Of a stretch of DNA of 58,722 nucleotides, positions 42,101-50,713 are shown piece by piece. The DNA is from Gammaproteobacteria bacterium (GTDB lineage Bacteria; Pseudomonadota; Gammaproteobacteria; GCA-001735895), in the NCBI GenBank assembly GCA_030595795.1, contig JAUVCH010000011.1, positions 1-58,722 of the forward strand. The letters are read 5' to 3'. Positions within the stretch are counted from its first letter, which is position 1. Every line of letters begins with the position of its first letter. Under the pieces are notes generated by a model, which made no database searches, was not told the origin of the DNA, and saw only the letters and a program-made list of their open reading frames with translations. A program made the translations under genes and the position numbers.

Positions 42101-43288
42101 AGTAAACAGGAGCCCCATTGGATGCTGCGTCGCTCAGGTAATGGCTTCCTGATTGCCGATGATCGTAATGCTATGGGCGAAGAGCTGGCCGACTACGCCA
42201 ATGACCTCGGCGATCTGGCCGATGAGTGTGCCGGAGAGCAGCCATTGCTATCGCCAGTTCGCGCATTGGAAAAGATTCGTGCGGTACCCGCACCACAATC
42301 CTTTATTGGCCTCAGTAATCACCGATTATTACGACTTGCGTCGGCTGCATCCCAGGGTGCCGCATTATCCAGTCGAGCCGAGTTTTACCCGCGTAATATG
42401 AAAGCATCACTAGCATTAGAGTTGGCACAGGGCGCACTGTTAGGCAGTAAAGCTCTGAGTGTTGGTGACGTTCAGTCCCGTGTAGCGGGGCGTTACCCTG
42501 AAGCGGAGTTACTCCCGGGTCGCCCACGGTTGGATAGCTTGATACAAGAGCTGGATATTGGTTTTCATTGGGACGCAAACCATCAATTTCCAGTTGGCAG
42601 CGGTAAACCTAATGGTGCGTATTGTCTACCGATCGCCGGTTTAACCAGCCTGGCTTCTAAAACCAAAACACAATACCACTACACACATCAGGGAGAGTTG
42701 GATAGCGCCGGTTTGCAGACCCTCAATGCGATAAATCACGAGATCAGTACAGCTGTTTCTTCGGCTCGCTTTTTGGCACTGACAGCGAATCCTCGTCAAT
42801 TGCAGCGAATTAAAGAGAAACTGTGTCGGGATTTCCCATTAAACCCCATCAGCTTTGATGAGTTATTACTTCGGCACCTGCAGCATCTGTGTAAAGGTAT
42901 GCCTAATCCCCCGGATTGGAATGTAGTGTTAAGGGCTGATGCTGCCGAGCAAAACTCTAAAAACTGGCAAAATCTGCAGCGCCTAGTTCAGCGAGCACTG
43001 CCAGACATGGCCGATGAAATAAAAAATGTGGGGCAACCCGTACTACTGACAGAGCCGGGATTGATCGCCCGTTATGACCTGGTGAATACCTGGCTCAATG
43101 AGCTGCGACTACACCTGATGAATGCCAACGACGGGTATGGATTGATTCTGCTGATTGCTGCCGATGCACAAAGTGTATCAGCCTCTATTGATGGCGTTAC
43201 CGTCCCCTCTGGAGCAGGCAGTAGCGAATTTTCTCGTATTCCCAGTGTCTGGTTGGAGCTAGGCGAAGAATCCGAGGTCGCTGGATAA
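39116..43288 (+). CDS. pglW: BREX type 2 kinase PglW with NERD domain
   Basis: This 1390-residue protein matches PglW, the kinase of type 2 BREX (Pgl). An N-terminal NERD nuclease-related domain (about 20-120; NEIDLMVLTPKGLFLIEIKSH) is followed by two kinase-like domains. The first (about 215-480) has HRALSPHSIYV in place of HRDxKxxN, so it is probably a pseudokinase. The second (about 500-770) has LGKGACSVVF, VHRDLKPENI and DFS in place of DFG, and should bind ATP. A helix-hairpin-helix-like segment (about 785-830) and a long helical C-terminus complete it. pglX starts 15 bases later. Confidence 0.95.
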   Translation: MDRLWKQITPSDYSWEREALEFAKNLLPDHDPYRAWANFEFIAQDGSINEIDLMVLTPKGLFLIEIKSHPGIMSGDAGTWIWEKPDGGRKAFDNPRILTDRKAKKLASLLLVQPSVKKSKERVPFINAQVFLSAENLVNKLKGPARLNVCTRKNFIHEITHIDENWRHRRMNSPVARMLSRAVEEAGIKESVRMRRVGQYELKELLDEADHFQEWRAIHSDLGIERKVRIYLTYGKSEEEAQRLQKAAQLEFRLLEGIEHPGILKAKDYQQHDHGPALVYEYDADYQRLDHWLLDGFKDSRLETMQAINLLRVIAEAVQYAHGQKLYHRALSPHSIYVKPQGEDKYSIKIANWSTAERIFETETRQISAFSHLSRMIQDDAGPYVALEAHAAGETDGVHMDVFSLGALAYHLFTGKKPAENDLELQDKLSRSNGLQITDEVNGASEMLQYLVQYATHPDTSSRLDSVEEVIVCLDEIEEEITRPDTQRNSDPTEALKGDTFEGGITVKKRLGKGACSVVFLVDYQGQARVLKIASKQEHNRRLMQEGETLAKLRHQSIIAYHKTLDIAGHTSLLIDYTSEGNLAQRIRSTGAIQLELLERFGDDLLSAVAHLEDQAVVHRDLKPENIGLMKQGSQLHLVLFDFSLSNVSSDNITAGTVAYMDHFIRDAGRRRWDDFAERFSAALTLYEMATGTLPGWASTEGLPLQIEGELDIDRTVFDPIIRDRMVSFFKKVLVRDVRERFANAGDMLRAWREVFHEARKDSQHPTVHEDDKICPISEAKLDTQIGLLELSPQALDTLSRKNINTVADLTKLSRSRVRVWTGVGVKTRTELSDVIGQLQSRLTDDHQARVLETGDTAVVSVDRIFNLIIPKITKATDQTKLRFLHEYLGRLDGDAPKGIHNVHWPTAAKLSAHIGIETTEARELTNKVLAQWAKAKAITELRDEIIEMLDESGGVMTAIELADAVLLRRGSVQDSPLRERWAQAVVRVAVETELSKQEPHWMLRRSGNGFLIADDRNAMGEELADYANDLGDLADECAGEQPLLSPVRALEKIRAVPAPQSFIGLSNHRLLRLASAASQGAALSSRAEFYPRNMKASLALELAQGALLGSKALSVGDVQSRVAGRYPEAELLPGRPRLDSLIQELDIGFHWDANHQFPVGSGKPNGAYCLPIAGLTSLASKTKTQYHYTHQGELDSAGLQTLNAINHEISTAVSSARFLALTANPRQLQRIKEKLCRDFPLNPISFDELLLRHLQHLCKGMPNPPDWNVVLRADAAEQNSKNWQNLQRLVQRALPDMADEIKNVGQPVLLTEPGLIARYDLVNTWLNELRLHLMNANDGYGLILLIAADAQSVSASIDGVTVPSGAGSSEFSRIPSVWLELGEESEVAG

Positions 43289-43303
43289 ATTGGAAATTGA
43301 TGA

Positions 43304-46300
43304 ATGATTAACCGAAGTGCCTTATTAAAAGATCTGCAAGCCGAACTGCCAAAGATTGAAAAAGATATCCTGGCTTATAGCGAATCCCGTGAGGATTTGA
43401 CTACTCATCTGCAAGAAGAATACGGCAAAGCTCGCGAAGCGGGTCGAACCGCGGAGCACTTTATCGCCTGGCGTGAGACACAGATCACCCAGGCTGCGGC
43501 AGCCTGGATATTGAGCTGTGTATTTGTGCGTTTTCTGGAAGATAACAGCTTGTTGGCTGAGCCTATCCTGGCAGGTCCGGTAGAGAACGCGCAGGGTGAA
43601 AAACGGTTGGCCCATGCTAAAGAGCGCATGGTGGCCTATTTTAATGAAAACCCAACTCACGAAGAGCGTGAGTACCTGTTCAGCCAGTTTGAACAGTTGG
43701 AAAAATTCCCGGTCATTGCCGAGCTATTAGATCATCGCCATAACCCGTTGTGGCTAATTCCGGTCTCTGCCGATGGCGCCAATCGCCTGATCGATTTCTT
43801 TCAAAAGATTGACGCCGAGAGTGGTGAAATTGTTCATGATTTTACCGATGCCGGATGGGATACCCGTTTTCTGGGTGATCTGTATCAGGATTTATCTGAA
43901 GCAGTGCGAAAGCGCTATGCGCTATTACAAACCCCGGAATTTGTTGAGAGTTTTATTCTCGATTACACCCTGGAGAAGGCTAAAGATACCTTTGGTTTAC
44001 CGGGACTGCGTTTGATCGATCCTACTTGTGGATCGGGCCACTTTTTGCTGACTACTTTTGAACGGGTTTTTGAGGATTGGGTGAAGCGTGAACCTGCTAC
44101 TAACAGCCGAGTATTAGCGCAACGGGCGTTGGATGTGATACATGGGGTGGATATTAATCCTTATGCGATTGCTATTTGTCGATTTCGCTTGTTGATTGCG
44201 GCGATGAAAGCTGCGGGTACTTGTAGGGTTAAAGATGCGCCGGATTTCCATTTTAATTTGGCTTGTGGGGATTCGTTGTTGCATGGGCGGCGGTTTGAAT
44301 GGCAGGGGCAGGGGTTGCAGGCGGATTTGATTGATGAGGATCCGGTTAAGCATGTGTTGGAGGTTGAGGATAAGGAAAAATTGCTGAGAATTTTGGGGCA
44401 GCAGTATCATGTTGTTGTTGGAAATCCTCCGTATATTGTTGTCAGAGATAAATCGCTTAACCAAGCCTATAGGGATCGATATCCTACCTGTCATAAGCAA
44501 TATTCTTTAGGTGTTCCGTTTACTGAACGTTTTTTTGATTTGACAATTTCTGCAGGTACCGGCCAGTCAGCAGGCTATATGGGGATGATCACTGCTAACA
44601 GTTTTATGAAGAGAGAATTTGGTATAAAGCTGATTGAAGAGTATTTGGTTAACAAGAATGTCACCCATTTGATCGATACTTCAGGTGCCTATATCCCTGG
44701 ACATGGCACACCCACAGTTATCCTTTTTGGGAAGAATGAGCGTCCGAGGGCTTCTTCACTGCGTGCTGCTTTAGGTATTAGAGCTGAGCCGACGACTCCT
44801 GATGAACCTGAGCGAGGGAAAGTATGGAGCTCGATTACATCGAACCTAGAGAAACCAGGATCTGAAAATGAATACTTTACTATTTCTGATGTAGATAGAG
44901 AGGTTTTTGATCAGCATCCGTGGAATTTGCAGGGGGGCGGTGCTAGTGAAGTAAAACAAATAGTGGAAAATAATAAGTCAGGTGTTTTGGCTGAACTAAT
45001 TATAGATATAGGTCGGACTACTCATTCGGGTGAGGACGGAGTATTTTATTTGCCAAAATCTGCAATTAATACTCTTGGTTTATTGGATTATTCAGTCCCG
45101 CTAGTGACCGGAGAGGTGATTAGAGATTGGACGAAGAAGCCAAATCTATACTGTGTGTTTCCTTATGATGTTGACAATGGAGAGACACTGACTGAGTTGC
45201 CGAAGGTAATAGAATCTTATTTATGGTCGTATAGAACGCTTTTAAAAAAACGTATGGACTTTGGCAATTATATTGAAGATAGAGGATTGAATTGGTTTGA
45301 GCACTCTATGTTTTTTCCTAATAGATACCGTAAGAAAATATCAATACCGTTTGCATTCGTGGCTAGTCACAACCACTTTGTTTTAGATATGGGAGGGAAC
45401 GTATATAAACAATCTGCACCAGTAATCGGTCTGAAAGATGAATTTGAAGGCGATGCGTTAAAGATTTTGGCGCATTTGAATAGCTCCTTAGTTTGTTTTT
45501 GGATGAAGCAGGTAAGTCATCAAAAGCAACTTACTGGCGGTGATGGCGTCAGGGTTGAGTTTGTGTCAAAAGTTCCATATGAGTTTACAGGTACGCAGAT
45601 TAAACCCTTACCCTTGCCCGACTTTAAAGATTCGTATATTAACGAAAGGCTGTCAAAGCTCGGGGCGTTTACAGAGAAATTATTTCGTGAATTGGAGAGT
45701 GTCGAGCCTGAATTGGTATTGTTGCGGGCGATTGATAATGGATACGACATTTTTAGATATGCAGAAGAAGAGCAAAAAATAAAAATCGAGCTTGTTAGCA
45801 AGCTTGTTTTTATCCAAGAGGAAATTGATTGGACGATTTATTGGGCGTTTGGTTTATGTGATGACCGCCTTCTCTTTGATATTCAGAATGTTTTTGAAAA
45901 GGATCTCAGTTTATCTTCTGGACAAAGACCATTTGAAATTTTATCGAAGATAAACCAAGACGGATTTGATGTTCCTGACAATATACCATCGTACTGGCCA
46001 AAAGAAATGCAATTAAAGTGGCGTCAACGCATGGATGCAATCACAACTATCAGAGAAATACGTGTAATTGAAGACCCCCATTACAAACGCCGCTGGATAG
46101 GCCGCCAAGGCTTGTTCAATAAATCGGCCAAATCTGACGAACTGCATTTGGCATGCAGTCAATGGATGTTGGACCACTTGGAGAACCAATGCCTGAAAAC
46201 TGATGAACAACTAACAACATGTGCAGCACTTGCCGATAGGGTGAGAGGAGATAAAAACTTCAATAAAGTGGCTGCTTACTACATGGAGAACGAGCTCTTT

Positions 46301-47026
46301 GAGGTCCAACAATTGGTCAGTAACCTTGTTTCTAATACACACCTTCCAGAGTTTTCGATAGGGCGATACAAACCAAAGGCCATGCCAAAGTTCCGAGCTT
46401 GGCAAGAGACTTGGGATAAGCAGCGGCAGGAAGACACCATAGATGCCGAATTTGGTGTCGATGAACCGCTTTCTGAGCAAGATGCAGAAGATCCAGAAAA
46501 GCTAGTTGCCTATAAAAGGGCTATGCAAAAAGCCTCAGCTAAGAAAGCACAAGTAGTTAGCGAAATCCCCGTCCCACCTAAATACGCCTCTAGCGATTTC
46601 CGCAAACCAAGCTACTGGCCACTTCGCGGAAAACTAGGCGTGCCCAAAGAACGATTCTTCAGCCTCCCAGGCTGCGAAAAAGACGGCGATGCCACCCTAG
46701 TGATCGGCTGGGCAGGCATGAACCACCTGCAACGAGCACAAGCCATCGCATCCTGGTACCTAGATCGCAAAGAAGGCGAAGGCTGGGAAGCCGATAAACT
46801 CACCCCCATGCTGGTTGCAATCGATGAACTCATCCCCTGGTTAAAACAATGGCACAACGACATCGACCCGGAATTCGGTGAACGCATGGGCGATTATTAC
46901 GAAGGATTCTTGTTGGAAGAATTACGTCAGTTGAATATCAGTCGAGATGAATTGTTAGCCTGGGAACCACCGGTCACAGCGAAGAAAAAACGCGCTGCCA
47001 AAAAGAAAAAAGCAACAGTCGTATAA
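43304..47026 (+). CDS. pglX: BREX adenine-specific DNA methyltransferase PglX
   Basis: This 1240-residue N6-adenine methyltransferase is the modification enzyme of the system. SAM-binding motif I is IDPTCGSGHFLLTTF (about 238-252) and the catalytic NPPY motif is residues 374-377 (VVVGNPPYIVV). The C-terminal half would recognise the target site. It ends in a lysine-rich tail (KKKRAAKKKKA). The frame is open, and no long homopolymer tract that would suggest phase variation stands out beyond runs of seven A. The middle third looks more AT-rich than the rest, which could mark exchange of the recognition region. Confidence 0.96.
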   Translation: MINRSALLKDLQAELPKIEKDILAYSESREDLTTHLQEEYGKAREAGRTAEHFIAWRETQITQAAAAWILSCVFVRFLEDNSLLAEPILAGPVENAQGEKRLAHAKERMVAYFNENPTHEEREYLFSQFEQLEKFPVIAELLDHRHNPLWLIPVSADGANRLIDFFQKIDAESGEIVHDFTDAGWDTRFLGDLYQDLSEAVRKRYALLQTPEFVESFILDYTLEKAKDTFGLPGLRLIDPTCGSGHFLLTTFERVFEDWVKREPATNSRVLAQRALDVIHGVDINPYAIAICRFRLLIAAMKAAGTCRVKDAPDFHFNLACGDSLLHGRRFEWQGQGLQADLIDEDPVKHVLEVEDKEKLLRILGQQYHVVVGNPPYIVVRDKSLNQAYRDRYPTCHKQYSLGVPFTERFFDLTISAGTGQSAGYMGMITANSFMKREFGIKLIEEYLVNKNVTHLIDTSGAYIPGHGTPTVILFGKNERPRASSLRAALGIRAEPTTPDEPERGKVWSSITSNLEKPGSENEYFTISDVDREVFDQHPWNLQGGGASEVKQIVENNKSGVLAELIIDIGRTTHSGEDGVFYLPKSAINTLGLLDYSVPLVTGEVIRDWTKKPNLYCVFPYDVDNGETLTELPKVIESYLWSYRTLLKKRMDFGNYIEDRGLNWFEHSMFFPNRYRKKISIPFAFVASHNHFVLDMGGNVYKQSAPVIGLKDEFEGDALKILAHLNSSLVCFWMKQVSHQKQLTGGDGVRVEFVSKVPYEFTGTQIKPLPLPDFKDSYINERLSKLGAFTEKLFRELESVEPELVLLRAIDNGYDIFRYAEEEQKIKIELVSKLVFIQEEIDWTIYWAFGLCDDRLLFDIQNVFEKDLSLSSGQRPFEILSKINQDGFDVPDNIPSYWPKEMQLKWRQRMDAITTIREIRVIEDPHYKRRWIGRQGLFNKSAKSDELHLACSQWMLDHLENQCLKTDEQLTTCAALADRVRGDKNFNKVAAYYMENELFEVQQLVSNLVSNTHLPEFSIGRYKPKAMPKFRAWQETWDKQRQEDTIDAEFGVDEPLSEQDAEDPEKLVAYKRAMQKASAKKAQVVSEIPVPPKYASSDFRKPSYWPLRGKLGVPKERFFSLPGCEKDGDATLVIGWAGMNHLQRAQAIASWYLDRKEGEGWEADKLTPMLVAIDELIPWLKQWHNDIDPEFGERMGDYYEGFLLEELRQLNISRDELLAWEPPVTAKKKRAAKKKKATVV

Positions 47027-47042
47027 AGGGATAAAAAATAAG

Positions 47043-50000
47043 ATGACATTAATAAAAGACCTAATCGAAATTCCGGAAAAAGTCCAACGAGGCGATTTTG
47101 TATTAAACCTCTCTACTGGCCTGGCTAAAGAGGCGGTTAAGCAGACACTGGAACAGTATGTGGTAACGCCCCAGCTGGCCAAATCCTTTGATGACGCTCT
47201 AAGCTTTATTAAAAGTGCCGTGGTAGGTAAACAAAACCTGCAAAAGGGTGTTTACCTACATGGCAGTTTCGGCTCGGGTAAATCACATTTTATGGCGGTC
47301 TTGCATCTGTTGCTGCAAGGTAATTCTCAAGCCCGCGCGATTAATGAATTGGCGTCCGCTGTCAGTAAAAATGATGAGTGGCTAGAGAAGACAAATATTC
47401 TGTTGGTGCCATACCATATGATCGGTGCCGCCAGTATTGAGGCAGGCATTCTCGGCGGTTACGCCAGGCATATTAAAAAACTGCACCCCGAAGCTCCGGT
47501 ACCGGGCTTTTACATGAGCAAACGCCTGTTTCAAGATGCCAGGCAATTACGCGAGAAAATGGGCGATGAGACTTTCTTCGCCACCTTAAATAGCGACGCG
47601 AAGGGTGGCAGTGACGATGATGGCTGGGGGGACCTATCCGGTGGTTGGGATGCCATCAGTTTCGATGCTGTGTTGAACGAGCAATCCGGTGCGGAAGACA
47701 AAGATCGTTTGGTTGGTGATTTGGTAGGTACCTTCTACAGCTCAATGGCTGATATGGCCAATACTGAGTACGGCGGCTATGTCGGTTTTGATGAAGGCCT
47801 GCGCATCATGACCGAGCACGCCAAGGCGTTGGGGTATGACGCGGTTGTTCTCTTCCTCGATGAGTTGATTCTGTGGCTGGCCAGCCATCTTTCTGATCAA
47901 AAATTTATCGCCAGTAATATTCAAAAGGTGGTGAAGTTGGTAGAGGCCAGCGAGCGGCGGGCACTGCCTGTCGCCAGTTTTATCGCCAGGCAGCGCGATT
48001 TACGCGAGTTTGTTGGCGATCAATACACGGGTGCAGAGCAACAAGCGCTGAGTGACTCCTTAAAATACTGGGAAGGGCGGTTCCATACCATCACCCTGGA
48101 TGACCGCAATCTGCCAGTAATTGCTGAGCGTCGTTTGTTAAAGCCGATTAATGAGGCGGCTAAGAACCAGATCGACGACGCCTTTAGCTCAATGGATGGC
48201 AAGATGCGTGAGGAGGTGCATAACATTCTGCTCACTAATCAAGGTGACCGTGGGATGTTTCGCTCCTTGTATCCCTTCAGCCCGGCATTGGTTCAGGCTC
48301 TGGTGGCGTTGTCTTCTGCACTACAACGTGAACGTACGGCGTTAAGAGTCATGCTGATGCTGCTGGTTGGTCAGCGTGAAACGTTGGAACTGGGCAATTG
48401 CATTCCAGTAGGTGATTTATACGATGTGATTGGCTCTGAAGCGGAGCCCTTCTCAGAAATCATGCGCATTCATTTTGACAATGCCAAGGCTCTGTTTGAG
48501 CGAAAACTGGTGCCACTGCTTGAGGAAGAGCATCACGTCAGCTATGCCACGCTCGATGAGATAGAGGACAGCGACCCAGCCAAACGCAATTTTAAAAACG
48601 ATATGCGTTTAATAAAAACTCTACTGCTTTCGGCACTGGTGCCGGAAGTGGAGTGTTTTAAAAACCTGACCGCTAACAAACTCTCGGCCTTGAACCATGG
48701 CACCATAAAAGCGCCGCTTCCTGGCCGTGAGGTTACTCAGGTTTTGCAAAAGTGTCGCAAGTGGGCTGGACGTGTCGGTGAGATCAAGATCAGTGATGAT
48801 GCAAACCCGACCATCACCATTCAACTATCCGGTGTGGATACCGAGGCTATTCTTGAAGATGCCAAAGTACATGACAACGAAGGCTCCAGGAAGAAGCTGG
48901 TCAAGGATTTGGTGTTTGAAGCTTTTGGTGTAGAGGATGAAAATCAGCTGTTTATCGAGCACCAGTTTGTTTGGAAGGGCTCTCGACGTACGGTTGAGGT
49001 GTTGTTTCAGAATATTCGTGAGATAGATGATTTTAATTTGTTTGAAGCCCGAGGTGACGATTGGAAGGTAATTGTCGACTTCCCCTTCGATAAGGATAAC
49101 CATTCACCGGCGGACGATAAGGCGCGTATTCAGGAGTTTGAAACGGCGGGTAATTCCGCTCGTACTTTATGCTGGTTACCTTACTTCTTTAGTCAGAATT
49201 CGCAGCGTGATCTGGGTACTCTGGTTACCCTGGAATATGTGTTAAAGAACGATGAACGTTTTACCTCCTTCAGTAAGCATTTAAGCCCTGTCGACCGTGC
49301 TCAGGCAAAAACGCTACTCGACAATCAGCGTAGCCAACTGCGCCAGCGTATAAAGGATTATTTGATGGGGGCCTATGGGGCTGCCGAAGTGATTCCCAAC
49401 TCCCTGGATGACAGTGGCTCGCTGGACAATCAAGTCATCTCACTGGAGCCGGGTTTCATCCCTAGTCTGCCGGTTGGGAGTGACTTGGGTAACGCCTTCG
49501 AAAACCTTTTAACCCAGGCCTTAAATTTTCAATATCCGGAACATCCGGAGTTTGAAAATGAAGTAAAGCTCGGCGACCTGGGGAAGGTGTTCGAGCAGCT
49601 ACGTCGGGCTATTCATGCCAGTAATGGTCGTATTGATGTGGACAGTCCCCTGCGCCCTCTGATGCGCTCTATCGCTCAGCCTCTCAAATTAGGCGAAATG
49701 CACGAGCGTCACTTTATCTTTAAAGACGATTGGCCGATGCAACTCAGCCGAGCGCTGGCTAAAGATGAGCAAGCAGGAGACCCGGTAACGATTAAACGAC
49801 TGCGTGCAGCGATTGATCAGCCAAGTCCGCGAGGCTTGACGGAGATTGTGCAGAACTTACTGATTATGGTATTTGCCGAGCATGGGCAATATGCCTTCAC
49901 CCTATATGGGGGTGATTGTGATGTCGTGTTAAAGGACATTCCTGATAACGTGGTTCTAGTTAAGCAGGATCTGGCGGAGCCGAACGATTGGAAGGCGGGT

Positions 50001-50708
50001 GTTGATAACGCGGGTGCTGTCTTTGGCTTAACGGTTAATAACCTGCGTACTGCCAACCATCAAAATGCGTTGCAGAGAGATGTCTTGGCGGAAGTTAATC
50101 GTCAGTTGACTGATTGTGAGCAATTGGTTGATGAGTTAAAGACAGCGCTGAACCGGTTGAATCAGAGCGGGCAGAACAACCGCTTAAAGAACGCTGAATA
50201 TGCACTTGAGCTTGCTCAGGAGCTGAAAACCAAGGAAGGGACTGAACTGATTGCAGTGCTGGCTAATATCAAGCCGGTAAGCAACCTTCAGGCTTTGGCG
50301 AAGAGTATTAGCTCAGCAGCGAATGTTACTCAGGCGGTTCAGGACAATAACTGGCAGTTGCTTGAAAGTGTGTGGTCAGGTGCAGATGCAGATGGCAAAG
50401 CGATTAAACAACGTGTCTGTGCTGCTCTGGTTGCCGATGAGTTGGTAACCTCTTTGGCTCCCGCCTTACGCCAGGCTCAAGCCGATGCGACTGGCATTAT
50501 CGAAGAGCGATTGCAGGCGGCCAGGCCTTCAGAGCCTGAACCTGACCCGCAACCAGCAGGGCATCGAGTAGTTAAACAAGAAAAGCAATCCGGTTTAACT
50601 AGTAGTCAGGCAAGATCGCTGTTTGCGGAGATAGAAGGGCAGTTGAAAGAAGACTGTGTGCTGGATGTGAGCTACACCATTATCGAAACTGATGGCACTA
50701 AGGACTGA
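47043..50708 (+). CDS. pglY: BREX type 2 ATPase PglY (BrxC-like)
   Basis: This 1221-residue P-loop ATPase has YLHGSFGSGKSHFMAVL (Walker A near residues 73-82) and an AVVLFLDELILWLASH Walker B near residue 268, as in BrxC/PglY proteins. Members of this family form large complexes with PglZ and PglX. A coiled-coil or helical region near 1010-1070 (NRQLTDCEQLVDELKTAL) precedes a charged C-terminus. It starts 16 bases after pglX, and pglZ follows after 5 bases. Confidence 0.94.
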   Translation: MTLIKDLIEIPEKVQRGDFVLNLSTGLAKEAVKQTLEQYVVTPQLAKSFDDALSFIKSAVVGKQNLQKGVYLHGSFGSGKSHFMAVLHLLLQGNSQARAINELASAVSKNDEWLEKTNILLVPYHMIGAASIEAGILGGYARHIKKLHPEAPVPGFYMSKRLFQDARQLREKMGDETFFATLNSDAKGGSDDDGWGDLSGGWDAISFDAVLNEQSGAEDKDRLVGDLVGTFYSSMADMANTEYGGYVGFDEGLRIMTEHAKALGYDAVVLFLDELILWLASHLSDQKFIASNIQKVVKLVEASERRALPVASFIARQRDLREFVGDQYTGAEQQALSDSLKYWEGRFHTITLDDRNLPVIAERRLLKPINEAAKNQIDDAFSSMDGKMREEVHNILLTNQGDRGMFRSLYPFSPALVQALVALSSALQRERTALRVMLMLLVGQRETLELGNCIPVGDLYDVIGSEAEPFSEIMRIHFDNAKALFERKLVPLLEEEHHVSYATLDEIEDSDPAKRNFKNDMRLIKTLLLSALVPEVECFKNLTANKLSALNHGTIKAPLPGREVTQVLQKCRKWAGRVGEIKISDDANPTITIQLSGVDTEAILEDAKVHDNEGSRKKLVKDLVFEAFGVEDENQLFIEHQFVWKGSRRTVEVLFQNIREIDDFNLFEARGDDWKVIVDFPFDKDNHSPADDKARIQEFETAGNSARTLCWLPYFFSQNSQRDLGTLVTLEYVLKNDERFTSFSKHLSPVDRAQAKTLLDNQRSQLRQRIKDYLMGAYGAAEVIPNSLDDSGSLDNQVISLEPGFIPSLPVGSDLGNAFENLLTQALNFQYPEHPEFENEVKLGDLGKVFEQLRRAIHASNGRIDVDSPLRPLMRSIAQPLKLGEMHERHFIFKDDWPMQLSRALAKDEQAGDPVTIKRLRAAIDQPSPRGLTEIVQNLLIMVFAEHGQYAFTLYGGDCDVVLKDIPDNVVLVKQDLAEPNDWKAGVDNAGAVFGLTVNNLRTANHQNALQRDVLAEVNRQLTDCEQLVDELKTALNRLNQSGQNNRLKNAEYALELAQELKTKEGTELIAVLANIKPVSNLQALAKSISSAANVTQAVQDNNWQLLESVWSGADADGKAIKQRVCAALVADELVTSLAPALRQAQADATGIIEERLQAARPSEPEPDPQPAGHRVVKQEKQSGLTSSQARSLFAEIEGQLKEDCVLDVSYTIIETDGTKD

Positions 50709-50713
50709 AAGCT

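Noticed and set aside
43304..47026. Phase-variable tract in pglX
   Set aside because: Only short runs (A7 at about 45243) are visible, not long homopolymers or tandem repeats.
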